Shown here: positions 54,993-64,000 of the stretch, in pieces
How the letters are laid out: each line of letters begins with the position of its first letter
How positions within the stretch are numbered: position 1 is the first letter of the stretch
Source: Clostridia bacterium
GTDB taxonomy: Bacteria > Bacillota > Clostridia > Peptostreptococcales > Anaerovoracaceae
DNA: 64,000 bases
Assembly (NCBI GenBank): GCA_910575405.1
Contig: CAJTER010000001.1
Coordinates: 62,001-126,000, forward strand
Direction: 5' to 3'
Program-made: the position numbers and the translations under genes
Notes under the pieces: model-generated
What the model saw: only the letters and a program-made list of their open reading frames with translations
Database searches by the model: none
Told to the model about the DNA's origin: nothing

Positions 54993-55457
54993 TCAATTGT
55001 GCTGAAGAAAGTATTCGGTTCCATTGTCGTCCCCTACCTTTCCCAGATACCAGGTTCCATCATACTGGAAGAAAAACGCCAATATGGATCGGTTCCCGTG
55101 GGCCACGATTTTGGATATGTGAAACTCCATAGATACGGTCTGTCCCGGTTTTATGGTTTGCTCTGAGCCCGCGCTGCATCCCCAGGAGCCGGCGGTACCC
55201 AGGTGATCCATATAACGCGCGTCAGCGGCTATTTGCATGGTTTTGTGCCCCTGGTTTGTGAGCAGCAGTTTTACATGGTCATCCATTGCCGCGTCAAACT
55301 GCAGGCGGGCGATAAAATCAGGTTTTCCGGAAGTGTTACCGGAGCTGGGATGTGTCTGGTCTCTGCCGGCTGCGCCGTTCTCTAATCCATAAGCGGTCAG
55401 TCCAGCAGCTGCCAATATCAGCAGGATCAGGCACAGGCCTGCTATTCTCATTTTCAT
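54993..55457 (-). CDS. Exported hypothetical protein
   Basis: 154 residues. Signal peptide MKMRIAGLCLILLILAAAGL ends near residue 24. The mature part looks like a small beta-sandwich (FDAAMDDHVKLLLTNQGHKT, IKPGQTVSMEFHISKI), similar in style to FxLYD/DUF4352 extracellular domains, which is only a fold-level impression. No lipobox. RBS AAAAGGGG. No link to motility is evident. Confidence 0.65.
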   Translation of the reverse strand: MKMRIAGLCLILLILAAAGLTAYGLENGAAGRDQTHPSSGNTSGKPDFIARLQFDAAMDDHVKLLLTNQGHKTMQIAADARYMDHLGTAGSWGCSAGSEQTIKPGQTVSMEFHISKIVAHGNRSILAFFFQYDGTWYLGKVGDDNGTEYFLQHN

Positions 55458-55697
55458 ATGTCCATTCCCCTTTTGTAAATGTTACACAATCGCTTTGAAT
55501 AGCAGGTGCGATTTGGAAGTATACAGTTTGGCATTTATTGTGTATATGTTTATTGTAACGGACAAGCCCGCCCCTTGTCACGGCTCAAGTTTCGATTTGT
55601 TTCGGCAGAAAGAGTCATATCGCCTGCTGCGGGCATCTCGGAACTTGCATCTCTAATTTAGGGACTAATAAAAATCGGATTTCTTCTCAAGTCATAG

Positions 55698-55726
55698 TTG
55701 AAAATCCCGCTGTAAGGGCATATAAT
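55698..55726 (+). promoter_or_regulatory. Strong sigma-A promoter of the ncRNA
   Basis: TTGAAA, exactly 17 bases, TATAAT. It is one of the best sigma-A promoters in the window and is not followed by any convincing coding gene. Confidence 0.8.
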
Positions 55727-55732
55727 AGAGAT

Positions 55733-56014
55733 GTTAGAGGATTTGGAAAACCACTCCGTACCTGCTGTTGACAGTCGGCAGGTATTGACGGCAGGGCGGT
55801 TATTTCCTTTTTTGAACAACATTTCGATTTTCAGATATGGGCAGGCACCGAGCGGTCATTCGGTGTACTGCGCTTTATTCTCGGCTATACTATATCTCCT
55901 TTAAGGAGATTTTCCGCCCTGCCTCCTCTACTCCAACGATTTCTGACATGAGATTTATAAACAGATTTTGGCTGCTGCCACGGGATTTTGAATTGTATTC
56001 CGCGGCAGTTTTTT
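55733..56014 (+). ncRNA. Structured RNA of unknown class
   Basis: About 282 bases between the promoter and an intrinsic terminator. Perfect helices: P1 TAGAGGA 55735-55741 with TCCTCTA 55924-55930; P2 TACCTGC/GCAGGTA 55759-55784; P3 GGCAGGGCGG 55790-55799 with CCGCCCTGCC 55914-55923. P1 and P3 abut on the 3' side. Inside P3 are P4 (GCAG and CACCGA with TCGGTG and CTGC, 55841-55871) and P5 (ATCTCC/GGAGAT, 55894-55910). It is a three-way junction with a branched arm. It lacks the SRP core, RNase P and tmRNA signatures. 6S or raiA-type RNA is possible but I cannot confirm either. Confidence 0.75.
55974..56014 (+). terminator. Terminator of the ncRNA
   Basis: CTGCC-A-CGG pairs with CCG-C-GGCAG (one mismatch), then TTTTTT at 56009-56014. 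The opposite strand has no T-run, so it acts on the plus strand only. Confidence 0.85.
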
Positions 56015-56038
56015 ATTTGACAAGGTAAAACGCTTTAT

Positions 56039-58855
56039 TCAGGCTTTATCCCCGATCCACTTTTGCAGCACGCGGATTATGATTTCCGGTTCAAGGGGTT
56101 TTGTGATGTGTTCGTTCATGCCTGCGTCCATAGCTGCTTTTACATCTTCTGCAAAGGCGTGCGCGGTCATAGCTATAATTGGGATTTCCGCTGCATCAGG
56201 TCTGTCCAGGGCGCGTATGGCTCTGGTCGCTTCGTATCCATTCATCAGCGGCATCATCACGTCCATAAAGATAATGTCCCAGGTGTGAGGTGCTGCCTTT
56301 TCAAAGCACTCGGTTGCTTCTTTGCCATTGACTGCAAGGGTGACCTCCAGCCCGCTTTCCATGAGGAGATATTGCGCGATCTCCTGATTCAATTCATTGT
56401 CTTCCACAACTAGCGCTCGTTTGCCTGTAAAATCGGTCTGCTGCACGTTTCCATCTTTATCAGATTCTTCCTGCTCTGGCGAATCTGCAAGTTCCATAGG
56501 CAGCACTACCGTAAACGTGCTTCCTATGTCTAGCTCACTTTGAATCTGTATGTTTCCTCCCAGTTCGTCCACCAGCTTTTTTGTGATGGTCATGCCCAGG
56601 CCGGTTCCCTGGTAATTCGTTCTGGCGCCACCGCCCTCCTGGGTAAAAGGTTCAAAAATATGCTGCAGATATTCTGCGCTCATGCCAATTCCAGTATCAG
56701 AAATTTCAAAACAGATTTGTGCAATTCCATCTTCCGCACTCATCTCGTAGCATTTACAGTGTACACTGCCCTCCGGTTTGTTGTATTTTACAGCATTTCC
56801 TGCAATATTGATTAATATCTGCTTGATATGCAAGGGGCTCCCCATAAAAAATTCATGCGGCAGTCTTTGGGGATCTGTAAAATCCACGTCCACCTTTATC
56901 TTCTGCTGCGCTGCCTGCCCGCTTACAATTGCAGAACAATTATAGAGCAGATTTTTCAGGCTGAAACGCTCCATATGAAATTCCAGTTTCCCGCTTTCCA
57001 GCTTGCTGATATCGAGGACATCGTTAATCAGCGACAAAAGGTGCTCTGCCGATGTTTTGATTTTCCCTCTGCAGTCTGCCTGTCGCTCCAGATCCTCCGG
57101 GTTATTTTCTGCAATATTCAGCATTCCCATGATTCCGTTTATGGGCGTACGGATGTCGTGGGACATATGAGAAAGGAATTCGGTCTTCGCTTGATTGGCC
57201 CGTTCAGCCTCCTGCATGGCCAGTTGAAGCTCTCTGTTCTTTTTTTCCAGCAAGTGATAAGACTTTTTTCGCATATGTGCTGTGACAAAACTGAAAATCA
57301 GAAGCAGCACCAAGATGGTTGCGAAAACTGCCAATATATCTTTGCTTTGATACAAATAGTCCCTCAGCTCATAGCTGCTGTAGGGGATGTTCATATATTG
57401 ATTGATAATGTCTGCCTTTTCGGTGCTTGATACTAGTCCCAGCGCTTTGTTCATAACATTGAACAGAACCGGATCGGTTTCGCTTAAAGCAGCCAGGCTT
57501 GTTCCGGTCTGATGCCTATAGTTGTCCCACTCAAGCAGATTGGAAAAGCGTTCGTTTTTGGATTGGTAATTGTATTCAATGGTATTGAGAATCGTCATAT
57601 CCGCCTGGCCGTCTTCCAGTGCCTGCAGGCAGTCTTTCGCGCTGTTGCAATAGATAATCGGGCCTTTTATATCCATGCTGTCTGCCCAGTATGCACGGCC
57701 TTTTGTCAAGGCAGTAGTCGCCTCTTCTCCGGCGGAAAGGGCATAGTCGTTTCTCGATATGATAACTGCGTTATATGCCATGAAGGAATTCGTCAGTCTG
57801 ATATGTTCATCCCGCGTGAGCTTTTCATTGCTGGAGCCAACATAAAAATCAATCTCTCCTGCCTGCAGCAAATCCTTCCAATATTCCGCCCTGTCGATAG
57901 GCACAAACTCCATGCGGATTCCGCTTCTTTTGGCAACCTTTTTCAGAATCTGAACATAAATTCCATCGTATCCATCCTGACTGTTGGCATAAGCCAGCGG
58001 CATGGTATCCTTATAAAAGCCTATTTTCACCGTATCGCCCCTGTGGATCAGCTGCAGTTCGTCAGATGCGAAATTTTCCCTGCGATCTCCGTAATACTGA
58101 CTTGTAAGCTCTTGCTCCAGTGTGGGCATATCCATTTTCAAAGCCTCAATACCCCTGTTCAGCTGGTGCAGCAGGGCGTCATTTCCCTTCCAGGTTATGT
58201 AGTAGTAGGGCGCGTAAGCGAATTTTCCCACCAAACATTGCCCTTCTTTTACCTCGGTCAGGGTATGGGCCGCAATATCAATTTCTCCGTTCTCAAGCGC
58301 TGTCTGCATTTCCTGAGTCGTGGCATATACTTTAAGTTTTGGGTTTTTAATTTTGTTTTTATCCAAATACTCCAGGAAATCGTCCTTTCGAATATAGCTT
58401 TCTACCACACCAAACTTCATGTCCTTCATGTGTTCAAAATCTTCAAAAGCCAGTTTTGTGTCCGCCTTCACAAATAAGCAGCCGAGGGTGTATCCGCTGG
58501 AGAGGTCAGCATAATCAAATTTTTTGGCCCGTTCCTTTGAATACTGTGCTGAGCCGACCAGATCCACTTTTTTTGCTTCCAGCTTGGCAAGCGCGTCATC
58601 CCAGCTGCTACAATTTACGTATTCGATATTCCATCCAGTGTAGCCGCAAAGCTCGTTCAAATAGGCATTATCCATTCCCCCGTAGCCGTCCTTCTCTGAC
58701 CAGGTGTGAAAGCTTTCCATGGGGAAGAAAGCTACTTTCACGGTCCGAGAGCCCTGTGCAAAGGCATGCTGCGGAAGGAGGGTTGCAAGGAGTATCAGGA
58801 TCTCCAATAGAATCAGTATAAACGGTATACGGTTTTTCCAGAATATGTGTTTCAT
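56039..58855 (-). CDS. Hybrid histidine kinase with two solute-binding domains
   Basis: 938 residues from the ATG at 58853-58855 (RBS AGGAG; a longer frame has no RBS). Signal-anchor about 12-33, two SBP_bac_3 domains at 36-254 and 274-490, and a membrane helix at 507-525. HisKA has His566 (HMSHDIRTP), and HATPase has DTGIGMS, IFEPFTQ and GTGLGMTITKK. The receiver domain at about 815-935 includes DIIFMDVMMPLMNG. It resembles the BvgS/EvgS type, sensing amino-acid-like ligands outside the cell. No separate response regulator is adjacent. It follows the LPQTG gene by 135 bases. Confidence 0.93.
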   Translation of the reverse strand: MKHIFWKNRIPFILILLEILILLATLLPQHAFAQGSRTVKVAFFPMESFHTWSEKDGYGGMDNAYLNELCGYTGWNIEYVNCSSWDDALAKLEAKKVDLVGSAQYSKERAKKFDYADLSSGYTLGCLFVKADTKLAFEDFEHMKDMKFGVVESYIRKDDFLEYLDKNKIKNPKLKVYATTQEMQTALENGEIDIAAHTLTEVKEGQCLVGKFAYAPYYYITWKGNDALLHQLNRGIEALKMDMPTLEQELTSQYYGDRRENFASDELQLIHRGDTVKIGFYKDTMPLAYANSQDGYDGIYVQILKKVAKRSGIRMEFVPIDRAEYWKDLLQAGEIDFYVGSSNEKLTRDEHIRLTNSFMAYNAVIISRNDYALSAGEEATTALTKGRAYWADSMDIKGPIIYCNSAKDCLQALEDGQADMTILNTIEYNYQSKNERFSNLLEWDNYRHQTGTSLAALSETDPVLFNVMNKALGLVSSTEKADIINQYMNIPYSSYELRDYLYQSKDILAVFATILVLLLIFSFVTAHMRKKSYHLLEKKNRELQLAMQEAERANQAKTEFLSHMSHDIRTPINGIMGMLNIAENNPEDLERQADCRGKIKTSAEHLLSLINDVLDISKLESGKLEFHMERFSLKNLLYNCSAIVSGQAAQQKIKVDVDFTDPQRLPHEFFMGSPLHIKQILINIAGNAVKYNKPEGSVHCKCYEMSAEDGIAQICFEISDTGIGMSAEYLQHIFEPFTQEGGGARTNYQGTGLGMTITKKLVDELGGNIQIQSELDIGSTFTVVLPMELADSPEQEESDKDGNVQQTDFTGKRALVVEDNELNQEIAQYLLMESGLEVTLAVNGKEATECFEKAAPHTWDIIFMDVMMPLMNGYEATRAIRALDRPDAAEIPIIAMTAHAFAEDVKAAMDAGMNEHITKPLEPEIIIRVLQKWIGDKA

Positions 58856-58990
58856 GTCATGTCTCCTAAGTGGTATTGTACCAACGGTTTGCCAAAAAGC
58901 AGAATCCCCAGCCATGCAGACACGGCCAGGAATTCCTTGAATAAACATATTATTGGATTGTCTGTATCTTTAAATTCATTAAACTATAGG

Positions 58991-61900
58991 CTATCCACGT
59001 TTCCTCCTGTTAACGAGAACACCAATTAGCACGATGAGGGCTGCTGCTGCTATAATACCCCACATCAACATGCTTCCGGCATCACCCGTCTGAGGCAACA
59101 TGGAAGACAGTCTTGATGCGAGGCCGCCCTGGGTGCTGCTGGCCGCTGCCGCATCACTACCATTGGCTGCCGCTGCATCGCCGCCGTCAGCGCCTCCATT
59201 TGCGCCGTCAGCTCCATTACCATCAGCATCCAATCCGTTGCCATCGCCTCCATTAGCCCCATTGTTGCCATCGGCTCCGTTATTTCCATCAGCCCCATTG
59301 TTACCGTCGGCTCCGTTGTTGTTGTTATTTCCATTGGCTGCCGTAGTTCCATTGTTGCTGCTGTTATTACTTGGATCGTTCGTGCTGCTAGCTGCTGCCG
59401 CAGAGGCCTTCCATGCAATAGCAACCGGGGAAGTTCCCTTTACTTTGAATTTCAGACCGTCTGCCGTTTTCTGAACACTCGGCTGCTCGGTATCGCCTGC
59501 TTTGATGCCCAGACGCGATGAAGTTTCACCAAACATGTGGGTTACTCTGAAGTCATGGGTATCCTTTCCTGTTTCAGGCGGGTATTCCATAACAACTTCA
59601 ACACCGTCTTTCGGGAAGTTATCCACTGTAGCCAGCTCCCAATGCTCGCCATCTGTGCTCAGCTCTACCTTAATATCATAATACGCAATATTCAGGTATG
59701 TGTAGCCGGCCTTTGTAGTCAGAATACGGCTCAGTCTTGCTGTAATCGCATCCTGTGTATTATATTTTGTGTTTTCCAAATCGCCTGATACAGTCAGGCC
59801 ATCTTCAGAAATAACTCTCGCCTGCAGCTTCGTATCTGCCGTAGCTTTCTTAAATTCAGCAGAAGCAACTGCACTGTTATCCATGCCAGTTTTAACAGCA
59901 ATAGCCTTAACTGTCGTATTTTTATCAACGGTAAACGGCTCCGTATATTTCTGGCTAGCTGTTGTCGGGTTCGTGCCATCCGTCGTGTAGTAGATGACCG
60001 CATCCGCTACTTCACAGCTGAGGGATACTTCTCTGGATGTGAGGAACGTACCTCCATTCGGAGAAATGGTCGGTGCCTTTACCGCAATTTTCGGCGACAG
60101 CTGTGAACTTGAAGTTATCTCACTCTCAATATAAAAATCATTTCCAGGGTACTTCACATAACCAGTATAGCTGGTAGCCGGCAGACAATCTTCCTTCGTA
60201 TTCTTTGCATCAAAGTTCTTACCGTCAAAGCTGTAAACCGCCCCCTCTACCGGCGGAATCGTCGCTGTAAAGGTAGCTTCATCTGAATTCAGTTTGTACT
60301 CCAGCTTAAATTCCTTTGGCGCATCCCGTTTTATCTTGACGAAATCTACGGTTACGCTGCTGGCATCTTCCGGGGTAGCTTCGTAGTTGTCATTGCCCTT
60401 TGTATATACATAGAAAGTATGCTTACCTCCCGGAGCAATTCCCGTAAAGGTTGGGCTCGTTTGCCATGCACCCTGATCCATCTTGTACTCATAAGTAATG
60501 CCTTCTTCCGGGTTTTCCAGTTCTATGGTACACTCAAATGCTGTGCCCGCACTGTCTACCTTGTAGGAAACTGGCTTTTTGATGATTGGGGTTGGAGTCG
60601 CTTTTTTGTAAATTTCGACAACCTCATCCATGTGTACTGTCAGCGGAGTCTGCACCTTATAGTTCGGATTGCTAAGCGGTATCTCTTCTAAAACAAGCTC
60701 GTCATAGCGTCCTGCCTTTTCACTGGCAACGGAAGCAACTATACCACCTGTCTGTATTCTTACAGTGTCTCCTTCCTCTATCTTTCCATCATTATCTGTT
60801 ACATCCAACGCTATATCCGTTATCTTAATTTTATTATTGCCGTCATACGGTTTGTTTTCAGCCTTTATCCCTTTTTTGACAGGCAACGCCTTCTGCTCTA
60901 TTGTGAAGGTTCCTTTGAGTTCCCCCTCGCAGTTCGGTGCCTTACCGGTAATAGTTACCTCAATGGGGCCTGCAACCTGCATATCTTGTTCGCCTCGCGA
61001 ATACTTGACATCATAATCTTTAAGCGGCAGTTTGTTTTCTCCAAAATACACTTCTAATCCTATATCATTTACTTTATCAGTACCTGCTGCCCCTGGGGTT
61101 GGTCTATGGAATTTTTTATCGTATTCTATTGATTCAGGATTGAATACCACCTTTGCCGTGGATATGTCTGCACGGACAATGTTGAATTCTCGTTCAATCT
61201 TATAACCAGTATCAAAAACCACATTTGCGTAATCATTCGTATCAATGCCGTTTTCATCTATCTTGCTTTCATCTATATAATCTTCAGCACACACGATATA
61301 GTTACTGTTCTCCTTAGTTGAGACGATTACCTTGATATTATTGCTGGTCGCGTCTATATCATCAGGAAATCCCACTTCTATAGGATTCGCTGGATTATAA
61401 GCCACCGTATAATCCTTCTCTGGCGTTAATGTTACTTCGCCATCGTTTATAGCTTCAAAAGGCCGAATCGGAGCCCCTGTATACGTCTGATCAGCAATTG
61501 TCTGAGGAACCATTGCCTCTGTAATAGCCTTTGGAATCACTCTGACCTGCAGAGTTTTGACTGGAGTATCCTTACCCTTTACATACCAGTCCAGTGTATA
61601 CGCATCTGTGCCTTGATATTTACAGTCAATAATCCCTTCGCTATTTTCAGGATAATCATTTCCACCGACTTTTAAGTACCAATCTCCCGTCAATTCATCG
61701 TATGTGCGACCATCTCTCGTGATCTCATCTTTAAGTTCAAAGATTTCTTCAGTCCGATCTTTTCCTGTATAAGGGATTGTTATTGTCTTTCCATCGTTAG
61801 ATGTCTTAAATTTAAGCAAGATGTCACTTCCTGTTAACGCCGTAGTCTCAGTCAAACTCGGATCTGGAGCTACGCCCGTTGAAAACTTCAAACGCTCTGA

Positions 61901-63247
61901 GTTTTCAATTGTTCCAGTACCTGTCACTCTGCTGTTTTCTCTGCAGGTAAGTCCTTTACCTTCTTCAAGAGTCAGCGTTGCGCCATCTGAAATACGAAGT
62001 GTTTCATTTTTATCTTTTCCCAGTTCCCCTGCGTTTTTATGACCCAGGCCCAACTGCAAATCTTCAGGCAAGGTTATATTTCCATACACTGTAAACAGGT
62101 TTGTGCCGCTAGGACCTGCATTATTATCCGGATGTGCTACAATTGCATTAAACCCACTGAGACTTTCGCCCCACACTGAGTCAGCAGTGATCAATAGAGG
62201 AAGAGTATTCCCAGCCTTGCTCCGCTCATTTAAAGTGGTTAACGCACCGCCTCCACAGTTAATACCGCCTCCAACTACTCTATTCGTATAGTTGCTTCCC
62301 GTTCCGCCTTTTGCCGTTACACTGCCACTGGCAGCAATCGTAATTGTTACACTGCTGTCGTTCCTGCTATTATCACACCCAATGCCAGGACCGCCGCACC
62401 CTCCGTTCTCGCCATTGCCACCATTAGCTATTACCGTTGCCCCCTCGTTAATGCTTATGACTCCGCCTGTTCCTGAAGCGCCGCAACCAATTCCCGCACC
62501 GCCATTCGCGCGATTTTGGCCAGCCGCACCATCTGCTCCCTGAGCCTCTACTGTTCCATTGAGAATTTGGATTCCTTTTGCAGCCGCACTTGCACCGGAA
62601 CCGTTAGCCCCTCCAATACCAGCAGCTCCCCGGCCGCCTCCGATTGCCGTTACCTTACCTGTACAATTAATCACGATTTCTCCCGCAGCTTCACCAGGAA
62701 TACCTCCAATACCGGTTCCTCCGGAAGGGCCTCCCTCAGCTTTAAGGTTTCCAGTTCCTTTGATCGTCAGGCTTGCATTTCTTCCTACTTGCAAGCCGGC
62801 ATACCGTTCGCCACTGATCAAATCATTTTCACCCTCTAAGGTCAGCTCAACTGTTGTAATCGCTCCATTTTCTCCAATTTTGAAGGCCCCTATAGAAGAC
62901 ATTTTGTCTGGGGAAGATCCTATGTCCTTATTTTCATGGTTGATATGAACATTCTTTAAAGTAATTCTATGAAATCCGCCCGTTACGGAAATGGTATGAA
63001 CATCAGCGCCAACACTCTTCGGGGTAGTCCCTGAAATCTCATGAGATCCACCGTTTGCACAATCACATTCTTCATTACCAATCACAACATCCCCTTGTTC
63101 CAAATTGTGCGGTATCACCCTTGGTGAGGTTCCATCCCCATCAGCCCCCCATGCCGTCCAGGGCACAAAAAAGAATGCCACAAACAGCACTAAAAACATT
63201 ACCAAAATTCTTAACTTTCTCTTCTCAATTGCTGAACTCTGTACCAT
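58991..63247 (-). CDS. Large LPXTG-anchored surface protein
   Basis: 1418 residues. Signal peptide about 1-34 (ILVMFLVLFVAFFFVPWTAW). A Gly/Ala-rich beta-solenoid-like region at 130-330 repeats GxGIGG-type turns. Ig-like and YDG-type domains follow from about 480 to 840 (KPYDGNNKIKITDIALDV). A chitobiase C-terminal-type domain lies near 1065-1140 (APTISPNGGTFLTSREVSLS, VIYYTTDGTNPTTAS). A GADGNN low-complexity stalk at about 1300-1360 precedes LPQTG at 1384, a membrane helix and NRRKRG. Sortase would link it to the wall. Likely adhesin or matrix binding. RBS GAGGAAG. Confidence 0.9.
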   Translation of the reverse strand: MVQSSAIEKRKLRILVMFLVLFVAFFFVPWTAWGADGDGTSPRVIPHNLEQGDVVIGNEECDCANGGSHEISGTTPKSVGADVHTISVTGGFHRITLKNVHINHENKDIGSSPDKMSSIGAFKIGENGAITTVELTLEGENDLISGERYAGLQVGRNASLTIKGTGNLKAEGGPSGGTGIGGIPGEAAGEIVINCTGKVTAIGGGRGAAGIGGANGSGASAAAKGIQILNGTVEAQGADGAAGQNRANGGAGIGCGASGTGGVISINEGATVIANGGNGENGGCGGPGIGCDNSRNDSSVTITIAASGSVTAKGGTGSNYTNRVVGGGINCGGGALTTLNERSKAGNTLPLLITADSVWGESLSGFNAIVAHPDNNAGPSGTNLFTVYGNITLPEDLQLGLGHKNAGELGKDKNETLRISDGATLTLEEGKGLTCRENSRVTGTGTIENSERLKFSTGVAPDPSLTETTALTGSDILLKFKTSNDGKTITIPYTGKDRTEEIFELKDEITRDGRTYDELTGDWYLKVGGNDYPENSEGIIDCKYQGTDAYTLDWYVKGKDTPVKTLQVRVIPKAITEAMVPQTIADQTYTGAPIRPFEAINDGEVTLTPEKDYTVAYNPANPIEVGFPDDIDATSNNIKVIVSTKENSNYIVCAEDYIDESKIDENGIDTNDYANVVFDTGYKIEREFNIVRADISTAKVVFNPESIEYDKKFHRPTPGAAGTDKVNDIGLEVYFGENKLPLKDYDVKYSRGEQDMQVAGPIEVTITGKAPNCEGELKGTFTIEQKALPVKKGIKAENKPYDGNNKIKITDIALDVTDNDGKIEEGDTVRIQTGGIVASVASEKAGRYDELVLEEIPLSNPNYKVQTPLTVHMDEVVEIYKKATPTPIIKKPVSYKVDSAGTAFECTIELENPEEGITYEYKMDQGAWQTSPTFTGIAPGGKHTFYVYTKGNDNYEATPEDASSVTVDFVKIKRDAPKEFKLEYKLNSDEATFTATIPPVEGAVYSFDGKNFDAKNTKEDCLPATSYTGYVKYPGNDFYIESEITSSSQLSPKIAVKAPTISPNGGTFLTSREVSLSCEVADAVIYYTTDGTNPTTASQKYTEPFTVDKNTTVKAIAVKTGMDNSAVASAEFKKATADTKLQARVISEDGLTVSGDLENTKYNTQDAITARLSRILTTKAGYTYLNIAYYDIKVELSTDGEHWELATVDNFPKDGVEVVMEYPPETGKDTHDFRVTHMFGETSSRLGIKAGDTEQPSVQKTADGLKFKVKGTSPVAIAWKASAAAASSTNDPSNNSSNNGTTAANGNNNNNGADGNNGADGNNGADGNNGANGGDGNGLDADGNGADGANGGADGGDAAAANGSDAAAASSTQGGLASRLSSMLPQTGDAGSMLMWGIIAAAALIVLIGVLVNRRKRG

Positions 63248-63285
63248 AATGTCACTTCCTCATAAATTATTACACATATTTAAAC

Positions 63286-63304
63286 GGTGAAATCAAATTT
63301 CACC
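63286..63304 (-). promoter_or_regulatory. Perfect inverted repeat before the surface protein gene
   Basis: GGTGAAAT-3-ATTTCACC, eight perfect pairs. It lies 40 bases upstream of the gene and about 20 bases downstream of a TATAAT at 63325-63330 (minus), so it sits near the transcription start. A repressor operator or a leader hairpin would fit. Confidence 0.5.
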
Positions 63305-63688
63305 TCTGCGGGTTTCCTTATACCATTATATAAGATATCTTCCGCAAAATCCAGCAAAATCCGAAATATGCAGAAAAACTTCCTCTTACTAATTAATAGG
63401 AATCCCAATACACAATTATCCTTTAATTTCAGCCTGATATCCAGAATCGCTTTCCTTCTTCCAGACTATCTTCTCTTGCAAAAGGGCTCTGCCTAAAGTG
63501 TTCAGACAGCGCTCCCCGTTTCCTGCAAAAGACGTTTATAATATATATCGGCATTTGCAAAGTCAAAATTAACAGCCGGGCTGCAAAAATTGAACCGGAA
63601 ATTTTAACTTCTTAAATATGGTGTTATGTTTTCATGTAAAGGCAGTTTGTACTTTAAGTAACTTTTTCAAAATAATTCCAATTTCTTC
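63305..63688. other. Intergenic region, surface protein / Rpn gene
   Basis: AT-rich spacer between divergent genes. Apart from the -10-like TATAAT at 63325-63330 I see no gene, RNA structure or repeat. Short reading frames here lack an RBS. Confidence 0.6.
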
Positions 63689-63717
63689 TTGCATAGTTTT
63701 CTTGTTTATGGTATTGT
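63689..63717 (+). promoter_or_regulatory. Promoter of the Rpn-family gene
   Basis: TTGCAT, 17 bases, TATTGT, about 40 bases before the start codon. Confidence 0.45.
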
Positions 63718-63759
63718 TTCTATATTATTCCACAAACAAAAAAAGGAGGCTTCTGTATT

Positions 63760-64000
63760 ATGACCGCTGAAAAAAGAACCTATCAGGACGGTGTATTCCG
63801 CAGGCTTTTTAACGACGAGGAATCCCTGCTGGAGCTCTACAATGGGTTGACGGGAAGCTGCTATCCCAAGGGGACGCCTATTCGTATCGTTACTCTTGAA
63901 GAATGCCTGTTCGGGGATCTGAAAAACGATCTGGCTTTTATCATCGACGGAAAGCTCATTATCCTCATTGAACACCAGTCCACACTCTGTCCCAATATGC
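63760..64000 (+). CDS. Rpn/PD-(D/E)XK transposase-like nuclease, N-terminus
   Basis: Open from the ATG at 63760 (AAGGAGG ten bases upstream) to the window end, 80 codons. MTAEKRTYQDGVFRRLFNDE, LLELYNGLTG, and DLAFIIDGKLIILIEHQSTL match the Rpn family (recombination-promoting nuclease / PF12784), with Asp and Glu-x-Gln where the PD-(D/E)XK core is expected. These genes are often multi-copy and mobile-associated. The 3' end is outside the window. Confidence 0.85.
   Translation, partial: MTAEKRTYQDGVFRRLFNDEESLLELYNGLTGSCYPKGTPIRIVTLEECLFGDLKNDLAFIIDGKLIILIEHQSTLCPNM

Noticed and set aside
54674-55024. 116-residue minus-strand frame
   Set aside because: Overlaps the AAA15 gene end, the small frame and the exported protein end; no RBS or family resemblance.
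57512-58477. 321-codon plus-strand frame
   Set aside because: Antisense to the hybrid kinase, no RBS and no recognisable domain.
59160-59340. Short repeats in the surface protein gene
   Set aside because: In-frame GADGNN coding repeats of a wall-spanning stalk, not an independent element.
63706-63975. 89-residue minus-strand frame
   Set aside because: Antisense to the recognisable Rpn-family gene and across its RBS.
1-64000. tRNA, rRNA or CRISPR genes
   Set aside because: No cloverleaf with a T-loop motif, rRNA segment or regularly spaced direct repeat was recognised on either strand by reading.

Overview
The window is almost entirely a motility locus from a Gram-positive, low-to-mid GC bacterium. 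The best fit is Bacillota, class Clostridia, and no finer placement is possible from sequence alone. Support comes from the Bacillus/Clostridium-type fla/che gene set (FliY instead of FliN, CheV, CheC, CheD, a SigD-family sigma factor, FlbD/SwrD, the TIGR02530-type protein), strong Shine-Dalgarno sites, SigD-type promoters with a CCGATA core, and an LPXTG-anchored surface protein.

Layout. (1) 1-951, minus strand: an FtsE-like ABC ATPase overlapped by the start of a nucleotidyltransferase-like gene that leaves the window. (2) 963-4414: a fliD-fliS-fliT unit with its own SigD promoter and a strong terminator. (3) 4418-33106: one unbroken minus-strand fla/che operon of about 28 kb, read from a sigma-A promoter before flgB: flgB, fliE, fliF, fliG, fliH, fliI, fliJ, fliK, flgD, TIGR02530, flgE, flbD, motA, motB, fliM, cheY, flgC, fliY, fliO, fliP, fliQ, fliR, flhB, flhA, sigD, flgF, flgG, cheC, cheD, cheV, an EAL-HDOD protein, a ParA ATPase and a ComFB-domain protein. 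flgC is displaced, and fliL, flhF and flhG are not where they are expected. (4) 33250-44406: a chemoreceptor (+), lytic transglycosylase (-), PilZ protein (+), ylqG-ylqH pair (-), and cheA-cheW-cheR-cheB (+). (5) 44426-52851: a second FliD-like protein, an AAA/PD-(D/E)XK protein, a VanY-type carboxypeptidase, a very large flagellin, and FliB, the flagellin lysine methylase. (6) 52922-56014: an accessory strip with decayed fragments, an AT-rich AAA15 ATPase, an exported hypothetical and a well-supported structured RNA candidate. (7) 56039-64000: a hybrid histidine kinase with two solute-binding domains, a 1418-residue LPQTG surface protein, and an Rpn-family nuclease that runs off the end.

How it works together. 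The big operon encodes the basal body, export apparatus, rod, hook, stator and switch, plus SigD. SigD then drives late genes (fliD-fliS-fliT, flagellin, chemoreceptor) from promoters visible here. CheA/W/R/B lie in a separate plus-strand group, while the CheY phosphatases (CheC, FliY) and adaptors (CheV, CheD) sit in the fla operon. Cyclic-dinucleotide input is suggested by the PilZ protein, the degenerate EAL-HDOD protein and the ComFB-domain protein.

The most interesting points are a ParA plus ComFB pair that looks like an undescribed positioning or adaptor module, a FliY with two extra FliM-type switch motifs in its linker, a structured RNA at 55733-56014 with promoter and terminator, and a flagellin leader with a CsrA-type GGA hairpin.
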